Notes: a model not told the origin generated them from the sequence alone. 64,000 nt of DNA from Gracilibacillus lacisalsi DSM 19029 (GCF_000377765.1 NZ_KB898666.1:62001-126000); one strand, 5' to 3'. Positions 1-8,642 are shown, counted from the stretch's first letter. Made by a program: numbers and translations.

Positions 1-305
1 AATTGCCACGCATCATATGGCAGAGGCTTGACATCATTCTCTATATGATATTCATTTATAGCTATTTCAGAATCAAATCCAAAATATTCAACTTCTTCAT
101 TTACTTCCAGTAATTCTTCATTTTCTTGAGCAAGCTGTTCTTTCCAATTATCATTATAGGTTTGTTCATCTATATTATCAAAAACAAATACTATAAGGGC
201 ACCAGCAAATAGTATAACAGCCAGAATGATATACATCGACCAAGTAGCAAAACGCGAATAAAGCTTCATTTGTTCATTTTTTAATAATGATATAAAATTA
301 AGCAA
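1..305 (-). CDS. ABC-2 type transporter permease, N-terminal part (cut by window edge)
   Basis: Membrane subunit of an ABC exporter; only the first ~101 residues are in the window. The start is a TTG at 305-303, chosen because GGAGAG lies 7 nt upstream and the resulting N-terminus (MLNFISLLKNEQMKLYSR) has the usual ABC-2 permease pattern of a short amphipathic helix, then a transmembrane segment at about residues 25-47. An acidic, extracellular-looking stretch follows. The TTG overlaps the stop of the upstream ATPase gene by 8 nt, so the two are translationally coupled. Substrate unknown; the ATPase resembles lantibiotic/bacitracin-protection exporters. Confidence 0.75.
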   Translation of the reverse strand, partial: MLNFISLLKNEQMKLYSRFATWSMYIILAVILFAGALIVFVFDNIDEQTYNDNWKEQLAQENEELLEVNEEVEYFGFDSEIAINEYHIENDVKPLPYDAWQ

Positions 306-1215
306 TCGTATTCTCTCCAATCAACTCGAAAAATTTATCTTCCAATCTACTACGTTCTACTGCTACTTCATAGATTGCTATATCTTCTTCCACTAATTTT
401 CTCACCAATTGCGGTACAATCCTTTTTGGAAGATTTGCCACCACACGATCTTGAACGATTTTGGCTTCAAGTTCAAGTTGATCTTGGAGAATAGACTTCA
501 CTTTTTCGTTATCATCCACGTCTAGCTTTACAGTAACATGGTCATTCTCAGTATTTGTATCCTGCACTTCTTCTACCGTGATTAGCTCACCATTCTTAAT
601 AATACCAATTCGATCGCACATTAATTCTATTTCAGATAATAAGTGACTGGATACGATAACCGATACTTGTTCTTGTTCGGCTAGATTTCTTATGTAGGTC
701 CTTATTTCACGTATACCCGCTGGATCTAAACCATTAGTTGGTTCATCTAATATTAAAATAGATGGCTTATGCAGTAATGCTTGGGCAATCCCCATCCTTT
801 GCCTCATACCTAATGAATATTTACCTACCTTCTCATGAATCGCTTTTTCCAATCCTACTAATCTAATCACTTCTTTTATTCTTTCATCAGTAATGCCAGG
901 TATCATACGGGCGTAGTGTTTAAGGTTGTTCCATCCCGACATGAATGGGTACATTTCCGGATTTTCGACGATCGCACCTACATGCTGAATCGCTTCTTTG
1001 AAGTTATGTTTTATACTTAATCCATTGATTTTGATATCCCCTGATGTAATTTTCATTAAACCTACCATCATGCGAATAGTGGTTGTTTTACCAGCACCAT
1101 TGGGACCTAAAAAGCCAAATACTTCACCGCGTTTTATCGAGAAATTCAACCCTTTGATTATTTGTTTATTACCTATCGATTTATGTACATCTTGTAATTC
1201 CATTGATGCAGTCAT
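298..1215 (-). CDS. ABC transporter ATP-binding protein (BcrA/drug-exporter type)
   Basis: Cytoplasmic ATPase of about 305 residues that powers the exporter whose permease follows. It has Walker A GPNGAGKT, a Q-loop region, signature YSLGMRQRMG, Walker B ILILDEPTNGLDP and an H-loop SSHLL. A C-terminal ~90-residue tail is typical of ABC-2 partners of the bacitracin/lantibiotic-resistance type. The start at 1215 is preferred over an in-frame ATG at 1239 because AGGAGGT sits 5 nt before it and overlaps the codons after the longer start. The gene overlaps the permease gene by 8 nt. The substrate cannot be read from sequence. Confidence 0.88.
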   Translation of the reverse strand: MTASMELQDVHKSIGNKQIIKGLNFSIKRGEVFGFLGPNGAGKTTTIRMMVGLMKITSGDIKINGLSIKHNFKEAIQHVGAIVENPEMYPFMSGWNNLKHYARMIPGITDERIKEVIRLVGLEKAIHEKVGKYSLGMRQRMGIAQALLHKPSILILDEPTNGLDPAGIREIRTYIRNLAEQEQVSVIVSSHLLSEIELMCDRIGIIKNGELITVEEVQDTNTENDHVTVKLDVDDNEKVKSILQDQLELEAKIVQDRVVANLPKRIVPQLVRKLVEEDIAIYEVAVERSRLEDKFFELIGENTIA

Positions 1216-1351
1216 TTCGCACCTCCTTTTTATTTCCATATTCTATACGTAACAACAAAGTATTTCGTTTCATTATTCACTTGATTTTTTGATAACTTTC
1301 TATTATGATACTTTATATAACAACTGATGTTATATAATGTGACATCTAATG

Positions 1352-1384
1352 CAAAAAGAAGCAGTTCGCATAAACTACTTCTTT
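1352..1384 (-). terminator. Intrinsic terminator after the pdxK-like gene
   Basis: A 10-bp stem (AGAAGCAGTT / AACTACTTCT on the + strand; one G-U wobble on the transcribed strand) is followed on the minus strand by TTTTT. It lies about 100 nt downstream of the kinase gene. Confidence 0.6.
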
Positions 1385-1426
1385 TGACAAGTTGTTATCA
1401 TATCTTATTTGTTCTATCTTTTTCTT

Positions 1427-1457
1427 GGCAGTTGCAATCAAGCGACTGCCCTTTTTT
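1427..1457 (+). terminator. Terminator-like hairpin facing right
   Basis: GGCAGTTGC and GCGACTGCC can pair (one G-U) around a 6-nt loop and are followed by TTTTTT on the + strand. No rightward gene is visible upstream, so it may block antisense transcription into the kinase gene or be a relic. Confidence 0.4.
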
Positions 1458-1480
1458 AGATTCTCATCATACCACTCCGC

Positions 1481-2269
1481 TTATTCCTGCCTGGCTGCAC
1501 CGTGTCTAACGGACCCGATACCAGTCCCAAATGATAAAGCATGTTCAATTGCAGCGAGTACAAATTGTTTACTCGTTTGAATAGCTTGCTTCACCGGTAC
1601 ATTTTTGGCTAACTCGGCAGTTAAACAAGCGGCATATGTACAACCCGCTCCACTGGTATGTATCGTATCAATCAATGGCATACGAAACACCTCCACTGTT
1701 TGACCATCATAATAAATATCAACTGCCTGTCCGTCTATATTTCCACCCTTCAATAAAACAGCTTGAGGTTTGAGTTCATATAATTCCTTCGCTGCTTCTT
1801 TTAAAGCATGAAGATCAGATGGAATTTCTCGACCTAATAACTTTTCTGCTTCTAACCGGTTAGGAGTGATCACTGTCGCTTGCGGAATTAATTGTTTCTT
1901 TAATGCTTCAATCGCATCATCTGCTAACAGTTGTGACCCCATTTTACCAATCATCACTGGATCTATTACTTTATTTGGAACAGGTAGCTCCTTAAGCAAA
2001 CTACTTACTCTTTCTATAATTTTTGTCGAAAAAAGCATCCCTGTTTTAATAGCATCTACACCAACCATTTCTGTTGCAGCATAAAACTGTGCTTCAATCT
2101 CTTCTATATCTCGAATAAAAATCCCTTGATTTGTTCTGGAATTATTGGCAACTGTTGCGGTAATGACGGACATTCCGTATACATCCCGTTCCTGGAATGT
2201 CTTTAAGTCCGCTTGAATACCAGCACTTCCCTGTGCAGCTGCCCCAGCTATTGTTAATACTCTCTTCAC
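1481..2269 (-). CDS. pdxK: Pyridoxine/pyridoxal/HMP kinase (ThiD-like)
   Basis: Ribokinase-fold kinase of about 262 residues that phosphorylates pyridoxal/pyridoxine or hydroxymethylpyrimidine with ATP. It shows the N-terminal substrate motif AGIQADLKTFQE, TPNRLEAEKLLG, and the anion-hole motif near the C-terminus, HTSGAGCTYAA. It differs from the true ThiD in this window (4909-5733) at the first glycine-rich loop (GAAAQGSAG here, GTDPSGGAG there), and it stands outside the thiamine operon, so a vitamin B6 role (Bacillus PdxK group) is more likely. The start is GTG 2269, with GAGGTG 6 nt upstream; the longer GTG at 2278 lies inside that ribosome binding site. Confidence 0.75.
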   Translation of the reverse strand: MKRVLTIAGAAAQGSAGIQADLKTFQERDVYGMSVITATVANNSRTNQGIFIRDIEEIEAQFYAATEMVGVDAIKTGMLFSTKIIERVSSLLKELPVPNKVIDPVMIGKMGSQLLADDAIEALKKQLIPQATVITPNRLEAEKLLGREIPSDLHALKEAAKELYELKPQAVLLKGGNIDGQAVDIYYDGQTVEVFRMPLIDTIHTSGAGCTYAACLTAELAKNVPVKQAIQTSKQFVLAAIEHALSFGTGIGSVRHGAARQE

Positions 2270-2305
2270 TTGTAACACCTCGATGTCTGATCCTTTAACT
2301 TTGCA

Positions 2306-2782
2306 TTATTTTACGATGAAAAACCAGATAATCATGATCAACTGAATCACAATTTTGGCAAAGGTTCCACTAAGAAAGCCAATCAGCGAGCCAAGTGCAG
2401 CCCTGAAGGCATCTTGTGTCGTTTTTTTCTGAATCATTTCCGTTATGACAACTAATATAAACGGAACAATAATAATACCAAATGGTGGGATAATAAATGA
2501 GCCAACAATCACCCCAAGAGCAGCCAACCGTTCACCTGCTTTGCTGCCACCAAATTTCTTCACAAAATAGCTATTGGCAATGATATCGGAAAATATCAAC
2601 AGTAATGTCAAAACAGCCATTGCCACCCAAAAGATCCAACCAATATTCTCAGCCGTGAGCGCAAATTGATATATCAAGAAACCAATCCAAATTACCAATA
2701 CGGACGGTATAATCGGGAAAACAATCCCCACAAATGCCAACACAAACATAACGATAATTAATATCCACCATACAATATCCAT
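2306..2782 (-). CDS. DUF456 family membrane protein (YqgC-like)
   Basis: Protein of 158 residues with about four hydrophobic segments, beginning MDIVWWILIIVMFVLAFVG and containing the glycine-rich loop GGSKAGERLAALGVIVGSF between membrane segments, typical of DUF456. No biochemical role is established for the family; B. subtilis YqgC is a member. AGGAGA lies about 8 nt before the ATG. It sits 36 nt upstream of the kinase gene in the same direction, so the two may be co-transcribed. Confidence 0.75.
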   Translation of the reverse strand: MDIVWWILIIVMFVLAFVGIVFPIIPSVLVIWIGFLIYQFALTAENIGWIFWVAMAVLTLLLIFSDIIANSYFVKKFGGSKAGERLAALGVIVGSFIIPPFGIIIVPFILVVITEMIQKKTTQDAFRAALGSLIGFLSGTFAKIVIQLIMIIWFFIVK

Positions 2783-2844
2783 GCATCAAATCTCCTATTC
2801 AACTTTATAGCAATACAATCATTATCTATATAAAACCTATACTA

Positions 2845-2877
2845 CAAAAAAATCTTACAAGGAAATCCCTGTAAGAT
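2845..2877 (-). terminator. Intrinsic terminator after the PfpI-family gene
   Basis: ATCTTACA and TGTAAGAT form an 8-bp stem around a ~10-nt loop, followed on the minus strand by a run of seven T (A 2845-2851 on +). Confidence 0.8.
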
Positions 2878-2886
2878 CAAGTTTGA

Positions 2887-3411
2887 TTACTGATTAGCTA
2901 AATAGTCAGCGTATGCTTTCACATATGGAGGTAAATCTGGTGGACGGCGGCTAGAGATAAGGTGTCCATCTGTTACAACCGGTTCATCACTCCATAATCC
3001 ACCTGCATTGGTCATATCATCTTTGATGCCTGGTGTGCTTGTTACCTTCTTACCACGTAAAATACCCGCAGAAATCAGCACCCAGCCTGCATGGCAAATT
3101 TGACCAATCGGTTTTTTGGCTTGATCCATAGAACGGACCATCTCTAATACTTCCGGAAATCTTCTTAATTTATCTGGTGCCCATCCACCTGGCACAAGGA
3201 TACCGTCATAATCTTCTGCATTAATATCAGAAAAGGCATATTCAGACTCTGCTGGAACACCATACTTCCCAATATATTTTTGGTTAGCCTCTTTCCCTAC
3301 AAGATGCACTGTTGCACCTTCTTCACGCAAACGTAGGACAGGATACCATAATTCCAGATCTTCAAAATCCTCGTCCACTAGAGCAATAACTTTCTTATTT
3401 TCAAGACGCAC
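2887..3411 (-). CDS. DJ-1/PfpI family protein (general stress protein 18 / YraA type)
   Basis: Cytoplasmic protein of 174 residues with the class I glutamine amidotransferase-like fold used by PfpI proteases and Hsp31/DJ-1 deglycases. The nucleophile elbow is visible as GQICHAGW with Cys106-His107, and the acidic helper is in DFEDLELWYP near residue 18. The family repairs or removes glycated or damaged proteins under stress; whether this member is a protease or a deglycase cannot be told. The start is GTG 3411, supported by AAGGAGG 7 nt upstream. Transcribed alone between two terminating regions. Confidence 0.85.
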   Translation of the reverse strand: MRLENKKVIALVDEDFEDLELWYPVLRLREEGATVHLVGKEANQKYIGKYGVPAESEYAFSDINAEDYDGILVPGGWAPDKLRRFPEVLEMVRSMDQAKKPIGQICHAGWVLISAGILRGKKVTSTPGIKDDMTNAGGLWSDEPVVTDGHLISSRRPPDLPPYVKAYADYLANQ

Positions 3412-3472
3412 AATACTACCTCCTTTTAGTGTGATAATATTAGTGTATCAAATCTAACCCTACATTATCGAA

Positions 3473-4126
3473 TTATTGCTCTTTAGAATAATAATTCGTA
3501 TGTTTGTAGAAAGTTGCTGTAGCGCTCTCGGGATTAGGGGATTGACTAATTGCTGATATGACCGAAACGCCATCAGCTCCAGCCCGCATCAGCTCGATCA
3601 CATGCCCTAATTGAATACCACCAATCGCCACAATTGGCAGATCTCCTACGTTATCCCTGATTTCTCGTAATCCTTCTGCTCCGATTGGTTTTTTAGCATC
3701 ATTTTTGGTATTGGTGCTAAAAATAGGACCTACACCAATATAGTCAGCACCATCATTTTTTGCCTGTACTGCTTCCTGAACATTTGTTGATGACACACCA
3801 ACGAGCCAATCTGAAGGCACTATTTTTCTCACTTCCTGTATCGACATATCCTCTTGACCAACATGAACACCATCAGCTTCTATTTCCAACGCTAAATCAA
3901 CATCATCATTTACTAAAAAAGGGATATCGTATTGATGACAAAGCTTTTTCATCTCTATGGCTAATTGCTTTTTGTCTTGCCCTGTTAACGCACCATATCC
4001 TTTTTCACGAAATTGGAAAAGGGTGATACCGCCTTTTAATGCTTCTTCCAATACATATAAAGGATCTTGTTCCATATTATTACTTCCAAGAATAAAATAT
4101 ACTTGCAATAAATCACGTTTCATCAT
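3473..4126 (-). CDS. thiE: Thiamine phosphate synthase
   Basis: Couples HMP-pyrophosphate with hydroxyethylthiazole phosphate to form thiamine monophosphate. The protein has 217 residues and shows the TIM-barrel motifs FQFREKG (pyrophosphate-binding), LVNDDVDLALEIEADGVHVGQ, YIGVGPIFSTNTK and VAIGGI. Last gene of the operon; its ATG directly abuts the thiM stop codon (4127), with AGGAG 7 nt upstream. Length and motifs are normal. Controlled by the TPP riboswitch ahead of tenA. Confidence 0.95.
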   Translation of the reverse strand: MMKRDLLQVYFILGSNNMEQDPLYVLEEALKGGITLFQFREKGYGALTGQDKKQLAIEMKKLCHQYDIPFLVNDDVDLALEIEADGVHVGQEDMSIQEVRKIVPSDWLVGVSSTNVQEAVQAKNDGADYIGVGPIFSTNTKNDAKKPIGAEGLREIRDNVGDLPIVAIGGIQLGHVIELMRAGADGVSVISAISQSPNPESATATFYKHTNYYSKEQ

Positions 4127-4912
4127 TTAGGAACTCCTAGTTATTTGTTTTTTCTTGTTGACTGTTTCTCCATCCACTGCAGACAATTGATCCAGAAACG
4201 CTATTTGAAAACTGCCCGGAAATTCCTGCCGATCTGCGGCATTTTCTGCAGCCACTCCATAATAGCTAAGCGCATCTGTTGCTGCCTCCACAACATTATC
4301 ACTAACCGCTAAGAAGGCCGCAATAACAGCTGATAACAGACATCCTGCTCCGGTAACTTTAGTTAGGAGGGGATGTCCGTTAGAAACACTAATTTGCGTA
4401 TCCCAATCAACAACCACGTCTTCTTCCCCTGTAATCACTAAGGGGACCTGTAATGTCTTAAAAGCCAGGTTGGCTAACTGTTGAATATCAGTATCACTTG
4501 AACCATCGACACCTCGAACTTCGGTCTCTACTCCCGCTAAGTTGGCAATCTCTCCAGCATTACCCCTAATACATGTTACGTTGACTTCTTGCAAGATACG
4601 TTTAGCTGAATTTGTACGGAAAGTAGTCGCACCTACACCAACCGGGTCTAATACAACTGGAACCCCTGCTTGATTGGCAGCTTTGCCGGCCAAAATCATC
4701 GCATCAATTTGTTCCTTAGTCAATGTACCAATATTTAAAACAAGGCTACTTGCCATTTGCGCCATTTCTTCTACTTCTTCTTTAGCATGAGCCATCACTG
4801 GTGCTGCACCGACAGCATATAATCCATTTGCTGTAAAGTTCATGACGACTTGATTGGTGATATTATGAATCAATGGTTGCTGCTTTCTCACTTTTTCAAT
4901 TAAATGACTCAC
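4127..4912 (-). CDS. thiM: Hydroxyethylthiazole kinase
   Basis: Phosphorylates 4-methyl-5-(2-hydroxyethyl)thiazole, a salvage step. The 261-residue ribokinase-like protein shows LIHNITNQVVMNFTANG near the N-terminus, VLDPVGVGAT, IRGNAGEI and the catalytic VTGAGCLLSA loop (Cys/Asp region). Overlaps thiD by 4 nt (ATGA), indicating translational coupling. No thiazole synthesis genes (thiG, thiS, thiO) are present here, so the operon looks like a salvage route. Confidence 0.95.
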   Translation of the reverse strand: MSHLIEKVRKQQPLIHNITNQVVMNFTANGLYAVGAAPVMAHAKEEVEEMAQMASSLVLNIGTLTKEQIDAMILAGKAANQAGVPVVLDPVGVGATTFRTNSAKRILQEVNVTCIRGNAGEIANLAGVETEVRGVDGSSDTDIQQLANLAFKTLQVPLVITGEEDVVVDWDTQISVSNGHPLLTKVTGAGCLLSAVIAAFLAVSDNVVEAATDALSYYGVAAENAADRQEFPGSFQIAFLDQLSAVDGETVNKKKQITRSS

Positions 4913-5733
4913 TTAGATACCTCCCTTTGTCCAGGTAAACTTTTTAGCCTGTAGCCCCAATGGTTAGTCGGACCATGCCCATTACCTAATTCGAGAGGAT
5001 ATTGAATAGCATCGGTAATAAAGTCCTTACCAATAACTACCGCGTCTTTTATCTGCTTACCTTTTGCCAATTCGGCAGTTATCGCAGCCGAAAAGGTACA
5101 ACCTGTACCATGTGTATGCTTCGTTTCAAAACGGTCAGCTTTTAGATAGTAGAAATCTTCACCATCATATAGAACATCTACTGCTGCTCCTTCTAAATGA
5201 CCACCTTTGACAACCGCAGCCTTCGCACCAAGATCATTAACAATTACTTTCGCCGCTTTTTCTGCATCTTGATTATCATGAATTTCGAAACCTACTAGAA
5301 TTTCTGCTTCTGGTACATTTGGCGTGACCACTGTAGCATGCGGAATCAACGTATTGCGAATGACCTGTCTTGATTTCTCATCCATTAATGAATCACCACT
5401 TTTGGCCACCATAACAGGATCAATCACGTAAGGAATATCCGTATTTGCTAATTTTTTAGCTATTAATTCCATCATATCAACAGTAGCGATCATCCCTGTC
5501 TTCATTGCTTGTGGTGGAATATCCGTTAAGACGGCATCTAATTGTTTTTCAATAAAATCAATACTTAAATGCTGTACATCCTGAACACCTAGCGTGTTTT
5601 GCGCTACGACGGAAGTAATCACACTCATTCCGTAAACTTCCTGTTCCTGAAACACTTTTAAATCCGCTTGAATTCCTGCACCACCTGAGGGATCAGTTCC
5701 AGCTATTGTGAGTGCTGACGCTACTTTATGCAT
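4909..5733 (-). CDS. thiD: Hydroxymethylpyrimidine/phosphomethylpyrimidine kinase
   Basis: Two successive phosphorylations give HMP-PP for ThiE. The 274-residue protein has the canonical N-terminus ALTIAGTDPSGGAGIQADLK, VIDPVMVAKSGD, TPNVPEAEILVG and the catalytic loop HTHGTGCTFSAA. It overlaps tenA by 8 nt and thiM by 4 nt within the operon. This is the orthodox ThiD; the related kinase at 1481-2269 is the likely B6 paralogue. Confidence 0.95.
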   Translation of the reverse strand: MHKVASALTIAGTDPSGGAGIQADLKVFQEQEVYGMSVITSVVAQNTLGVQDVQHLSIDFIEKQLDAVLTDIPPQAMKTGMIATVDMMELIAKKLANTDIPYVIDPVMVAKSGDSLMDEKSRQVIRNTLIPHATVVTPNVPEAEILVGFEIHDNQDAEKAAKVIVNDLGAKAAVVKGGHLEGAAVDVLYDGEDFYYLKADRFETKHTHGTGCTFSAAITAELAKGKQIKDAVVIGKDFITDAIQYPLELGNGHGPTNHWGYRLKSLPGQREVSK

Positions 5734-6424
5734 GTTGCTTCCCCTTTCCAGCTAATGAAAACGGCCATTCTTCCACCTGATAAGCCATTTCCCAGAATAA
5801 ATACTCTAGCTGACAGCTTTTAATAAAAGCTAATTTAGCTTGCTGTTTCTCTTCTTCTCCCACTTGTTCTGCCCATTTATCTAAACGCTCACAAAGTTCC
5901 GTTGTCACTGATGCTGTATCTTCCTTGGCGTAAAATGTAATCCACTCATAAAAAGGATGGTCTTCCGTTGGTTGATACTTTTCTTTTAAGTAATGTCCGA
6001 TCTCTAAATATGTCCAGGGGCAAGGTAACAATGCTGCGATTAATTCCCCGATACTTCCTTGTTGTGCGACACTTTTCATGTGGGCTACATAATGATTTGC
6101 TGTCGGTGGCAAAGGGTATCCTTGCAACTCATCGTAACCAACGCCTGCGACCTGACATAAATTATGATGTGGATGAATTTCACTATTCAAGATAAAACCG
6201 ATCTTTTCATAGAAATATGTCATGTCTTCTCTAGTTTTGCTTTTGGCGATGGCGATACCATAGATGTTCATAAATGCATTGAGATATTCAAAATCTGCTT
6301 TCACATAATGAATGATCGCTTCTTTGTGCAAATTTCCTTCTCCAATTCCAACTACAAAAGGGTGTTCAAAAATACCTTGGTAAATATCATCTGCTGCTAC
6401 ACGCAATTCTTGACTAAATGTCAT
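5726..6424 (-). CDS. tenA: Aminopyrimidine aminohydrolase / thiaminase II
   Basis: Hydrolyses aminomethyl-aminopyrimidine from degraded thiamine to HMP, feeding ThiD. The 232-residue all-helical protein keeps the family active-site residues: Asp44 in KADFEYL, Cys135 in LLPCPWTYLEIG, and a C-terminal acidic residue around Glu207 (SCQLEYLFWEMAY). The start is ATG 6424, with AGGAG just upstream; a longer in-frame extension would run into the riboswitch terminator. First gene of tenA-thiD-thiM-thiE, directly behind the TPP riboswitch. Confidence 0.93.
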   Translation of the reverse strand: MTFSQELRVAADDIYQGIFEHPFVVGIGEGNLHKEAIIHYVKADFEYLNAFMNIYGIAIAKSKTREDMTYFYEKIGFILNSEIHPHHNLCQVAGVGYDELQGYPLPPTANHYVAHMKSVAQQGSIGELIAALLPCPWTYLEIGHYLKEKYQPTEDHPFYEWITFYAKEDTASVTTELCERLDKWAEQVGEEEKQQAKLAFIKSCQLEYLFWEMAYQVEEWPFSLAGKGKQHA

Positions 6425-6459
6425 TTCTCCTGCCTCCAGAAAATATATATTTTCATAAT

Positions 6460-6492
6460 AAAAAGCCGCTCGCGGGTAGCGGAGCGGCTTTT
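6460..6492 (-). terminator. Riboswitch-controlled intrinsic terminator
   Basis: On the minus strand AAAAGCCGCTC and GAGCGGCTTTTT form a very stable GC stem with a short loop and a T-run, lying between the TPP aptamer and tenA. This is the classical OFF-switch position. Confidence 0.9.
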
Positions 6493-6540
6493 GAATAGTC
6501 CATATCAAAAATGAGGTGTATGTCGTTCACACACCATCCG

Positions 6541-6635
6541 ACTCCACTTTCCTACGCTGGTGTTAACCAGTTCAGGTTCAAAGGGATCAAGAAATACATT
6601 CTTATCTCAGCTGCTCCTGCAGCACCCCTAGCGGA
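6541..6635 (-). promoter_or_regulatory. TPP riboswitch (thi box) controlling tenA-thiDME
   Basis: Read on the minus strand, the region has the thi-box elements in order: CTAGGGGTGC, a variable hairpin, GCTGAGAT, CCCTTTGAACCTGA, CTGGTTAACACCAGCGTAGG and AAGTGG. These are the pyrimidine-sensing and pyrophosphate-sensing helices of the TPP aptamer. A strong terminator follows 50 nt later, so thiamine pyrophosphate should cause premature termination. Confidence 0.96.
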
Positions 6636-6699
6636 ATTTCTATTATGAAGTTATTACCAATAAAACACGGATACGCTAAATTGTCAAGTTTAGCCGTAC

Positions 6700-7248
6700 C
6701 TATTTAATGATTCCAAATGATTCAATTGGCCATATACGCATTTTAACATCTCCAATAACAGCATCTTCATCTACAAAGCCAAATTCACGACTATCTTTAC
6801 TAACTCTCCGATTATCACCTAAAACAAATATTTTCCCTTCAGGAACTTGTTCCTTACCAGTTAATTCTTTCAGTGTAAAATCATTTGTCAGCTTTTGGCC
6901 ATCAGACAGTGCTGCTTTGGAGTCATCAAGATACGTCTCTTCATAGAGCTTCCCATTAATATATAGGTTGTCATCTTTCATTTCGATCGTATCACCGGGA
7001 AAGCCTATTATTCTCTTAACATAATTATCATTTGAATCCGGTGCTTTGAAGGCAATTTCATCAAAACGATCGATACTACTGATCTTACTCAAAATAATCC
7101 GGTCGCCATTTTCTAAATTCGGCATCATCGATTCGCCTTTCACAACGGAAGGAGTAATCAAAAAGTGCCGACACAGAAGCACAATAATAACAGCAACCAA
7201 CAACGCCTTCAACCATGATAGTAATTCTTTAACGAGCTTATTCTCCAT
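6700..7248 (-). CDS. sipS: Signal peptidase I
   Basis: Membrane-bound serine protease that removes signal peptides from secreted proteins. The 182-residue protein has one N-terminal transmembrane anchor (about residues 15-32), catalytic Ser40 in KGESMMPNL, catalytic Lys78 in YVKRIIGFPGD and the box E motif LGDNR. Length and a single anchor are typical of Bacillus prokaryotic-type SipS/SipT enzymes; the exact paralogue cannot be assigned. The ATG is preceded by GAAGG. Stands alone, divergent from the MFS gene at 7449. Confidence 0.93.
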   Translation of the reverse strand: MENKLVKELLSWLKALLVAVIIVLLCRHFLITPSVVKGESMMPNLENGDRIILSKISSIDRFDEIAFKAPDSNDNYVKRIIGFPGDTIEMKDDNLYINGKLYEETYLDDSKAALSDGQKLTNDFTLKELTGKEQVPEGKIFVLGDNRRVSKDSREFGFVDEDAVIGDVKMRIWPIESFGIIK

Positions 7249-7312
7249 TGTAGACCTTCTTTCATCATAGTTAACTCTTCCACTTGTGATTGATCCAAGG
7301 TGAGATCATCCA

Positions 7313-7338
7313 TAAGACCCCCATTAATGGAAGTCTTA
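7313..7338. promoter_or_regulatory. 26-bp palindrome overlapping the MFS gene -35 element (putative operator)
   Basis: TAAGAC-N2-CCATTAATGG-N2-GTCTTA is an almost perfect palindrome. Its right arm overlaps the -35 box of the promoter at 7336-7364, a position suited to a repressor. The regulator is unknown. Confidence 0.45.
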
Positions 7339-7364
7339 CTTTATGTATGTTATTCTATTATAAT
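7336..7364 (+). promoter_or_regulatory. Sigma-A promoter of the MFS gene
   Basis: TTACTT, 17-bp spacer, perfect TATAAT (7359-7364), about 80 bp before the coding region. Confidence 0.6.
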
Positions 7365-7448
7365 GCGAATTTTACTAATAGTTTCTTACTTATTTTAGCA
7401 TATTTTGTATGACATTTGTTAATAAAAACATAGAAACAAGGTGAAAAA

Positions 7449-8642
7449 ATGGAAAAAGGACCACACTTAACAAATAAGCATTATACGATTCTTTTTATCA
7501 TTGGCATTATTCTGTTAGCCTTTAATTTAAGACCCGCAATCACTTCAGTTGGTCCTATCATTGGCATCATCCGTGAAGAATTATCGATCAGCAATTGGAG
7601 TGCAGGCTTTTTAACCAGCTTGCCGCTCATCGCCTTTGCCTTTATGTCACCCATAGCACCGAGGATTGCCAATCGGACTACTAATGAAAAAGCATTACTA
7701 TATGGACTTATTACATTATTGATTGGTATTTGGATTCGCTCCACAGCATCCATTACATTATTATTTGTCGGCACCATATTAATCGGTGTCGGTATTGCGA
7801 TCATTAATGTTATTTTACCAAGTCTCATTAAAAGTAATTTCCCTGAGAAAATCGGTTTAATGACAGGTGTTTATACCACATCGATGTCCATTTTCGCCGC
7901 ATTAGCCTCAGGTTTCAGTGTTCCACTTACAACAACTGCTGGACTTGAATGGCAATGGTCATTAGCTAGCTGGAGTTTACTCGTGATTATCGGTATTGTT
8001 GTCTGGCTTATCGCGATGAACAAAGCACCCCTTAAAGAAGATAAGGAACTATATGAACCGAGCACTGTTCAATTATTGCGTTCTCCTGTTGCCTGGCAAG
8101 TCACGCTTTTTATGGGATTACAATCTTTTTTATTTTATGTAACGATTTCATGGTTAGCTGAAATATTGATTTACAATGATTTTTCAGGGTCAGTTGCTGG
8201 ATGGTATGTAGCATACATGCAATTCATCAGTTTGCCTGCTACTTTCTTTACTCCTGTTATTGCAGGCAAACTGAAAAACCAACAACCTGTCGTTGCCGTT
8301 TTTGGAATGTCAGGCATTATCGGTTATAGCATGCTATATTTTGAACCTGGTATGATAGGGACTACTATTGCCATTACACTAATTGGCATGATGTTAGGAG
8401 CAAGTATAAGCTTAGCATTAGCCTTGCTCGGTCTAAGGACCACTAACGCAAGACAAGCTGCTGAATTATCAGGAATGGCACAATCTTTTGGTTACTTGTT
8501 AGCATCGATTGGACCGATAGTCATTGGACTTATTTTTGACATTGCCAACCATTGGCAGCCTTCTATTATGACGATACTAATTGTTACATTAATCATGACT
8601 GTTTTTGGTTTAGGGGCCAGCAGAAATAAGAAAGTATTATAA
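7449..8642 (+). CDS. MFS transporter, CynX/NimT family
   Basis: Polytopic inner-membrane carrier of 397 residues with about 12 hydrophobic segments. The N-terminal FNLRPAITSVGPI pattern is characteristic of the cyanate/2-nitroimidazole (CynX/NimT) branch of the major facilitator superfamily; Bacillus YycB is comparable. Substrates of firmicute members are not established. AAGGTG is placed before the ATG. It is divergent from signal peptidase and preceded by a palindromic putative operator. Confidence 0.85.
   Translation: MEKGPHLTNKHYTILFIIGIILLAFNLRPAITSVGPIIGIIREELSISNWSAGFLTSLPLIAFAFMSPIAPRIANRTTNEKALLYGLITLLIGIWIRSTASITLLFVGTILIGVGIAIINVILPSLIKSNFPEKIGLMTGVYTTSMSIFAALASGFSVPLTTTAGLEWQWSLASWSLLVIIGIVVWLIAMNKAPLKEDKELYEPSTVQLLRSPVAWQVTLFMGLQSFLFYVTISWLAEILIYNDFSGSVAGWYVAYMQFISLPATFFTPVIAGKLKNQQPVVAVFGMSGIIGYSMLYFEPGMIGTTIAITLIGMMLGASISLALALLGLRTTNARQAAELSGMAQSFGYLLASIGPIVIGLIFDIANHWQPSIMTILIVTLIMTVFGLGASRNKKVL

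Noticed and set aside
6673-6695. GGCTAAA...TTTAGC hairpin downstream of the signal peptidase gene as a terminator
   Set aside because: The stem is short and the minus-strand tail has no T-run; support too weak to list.
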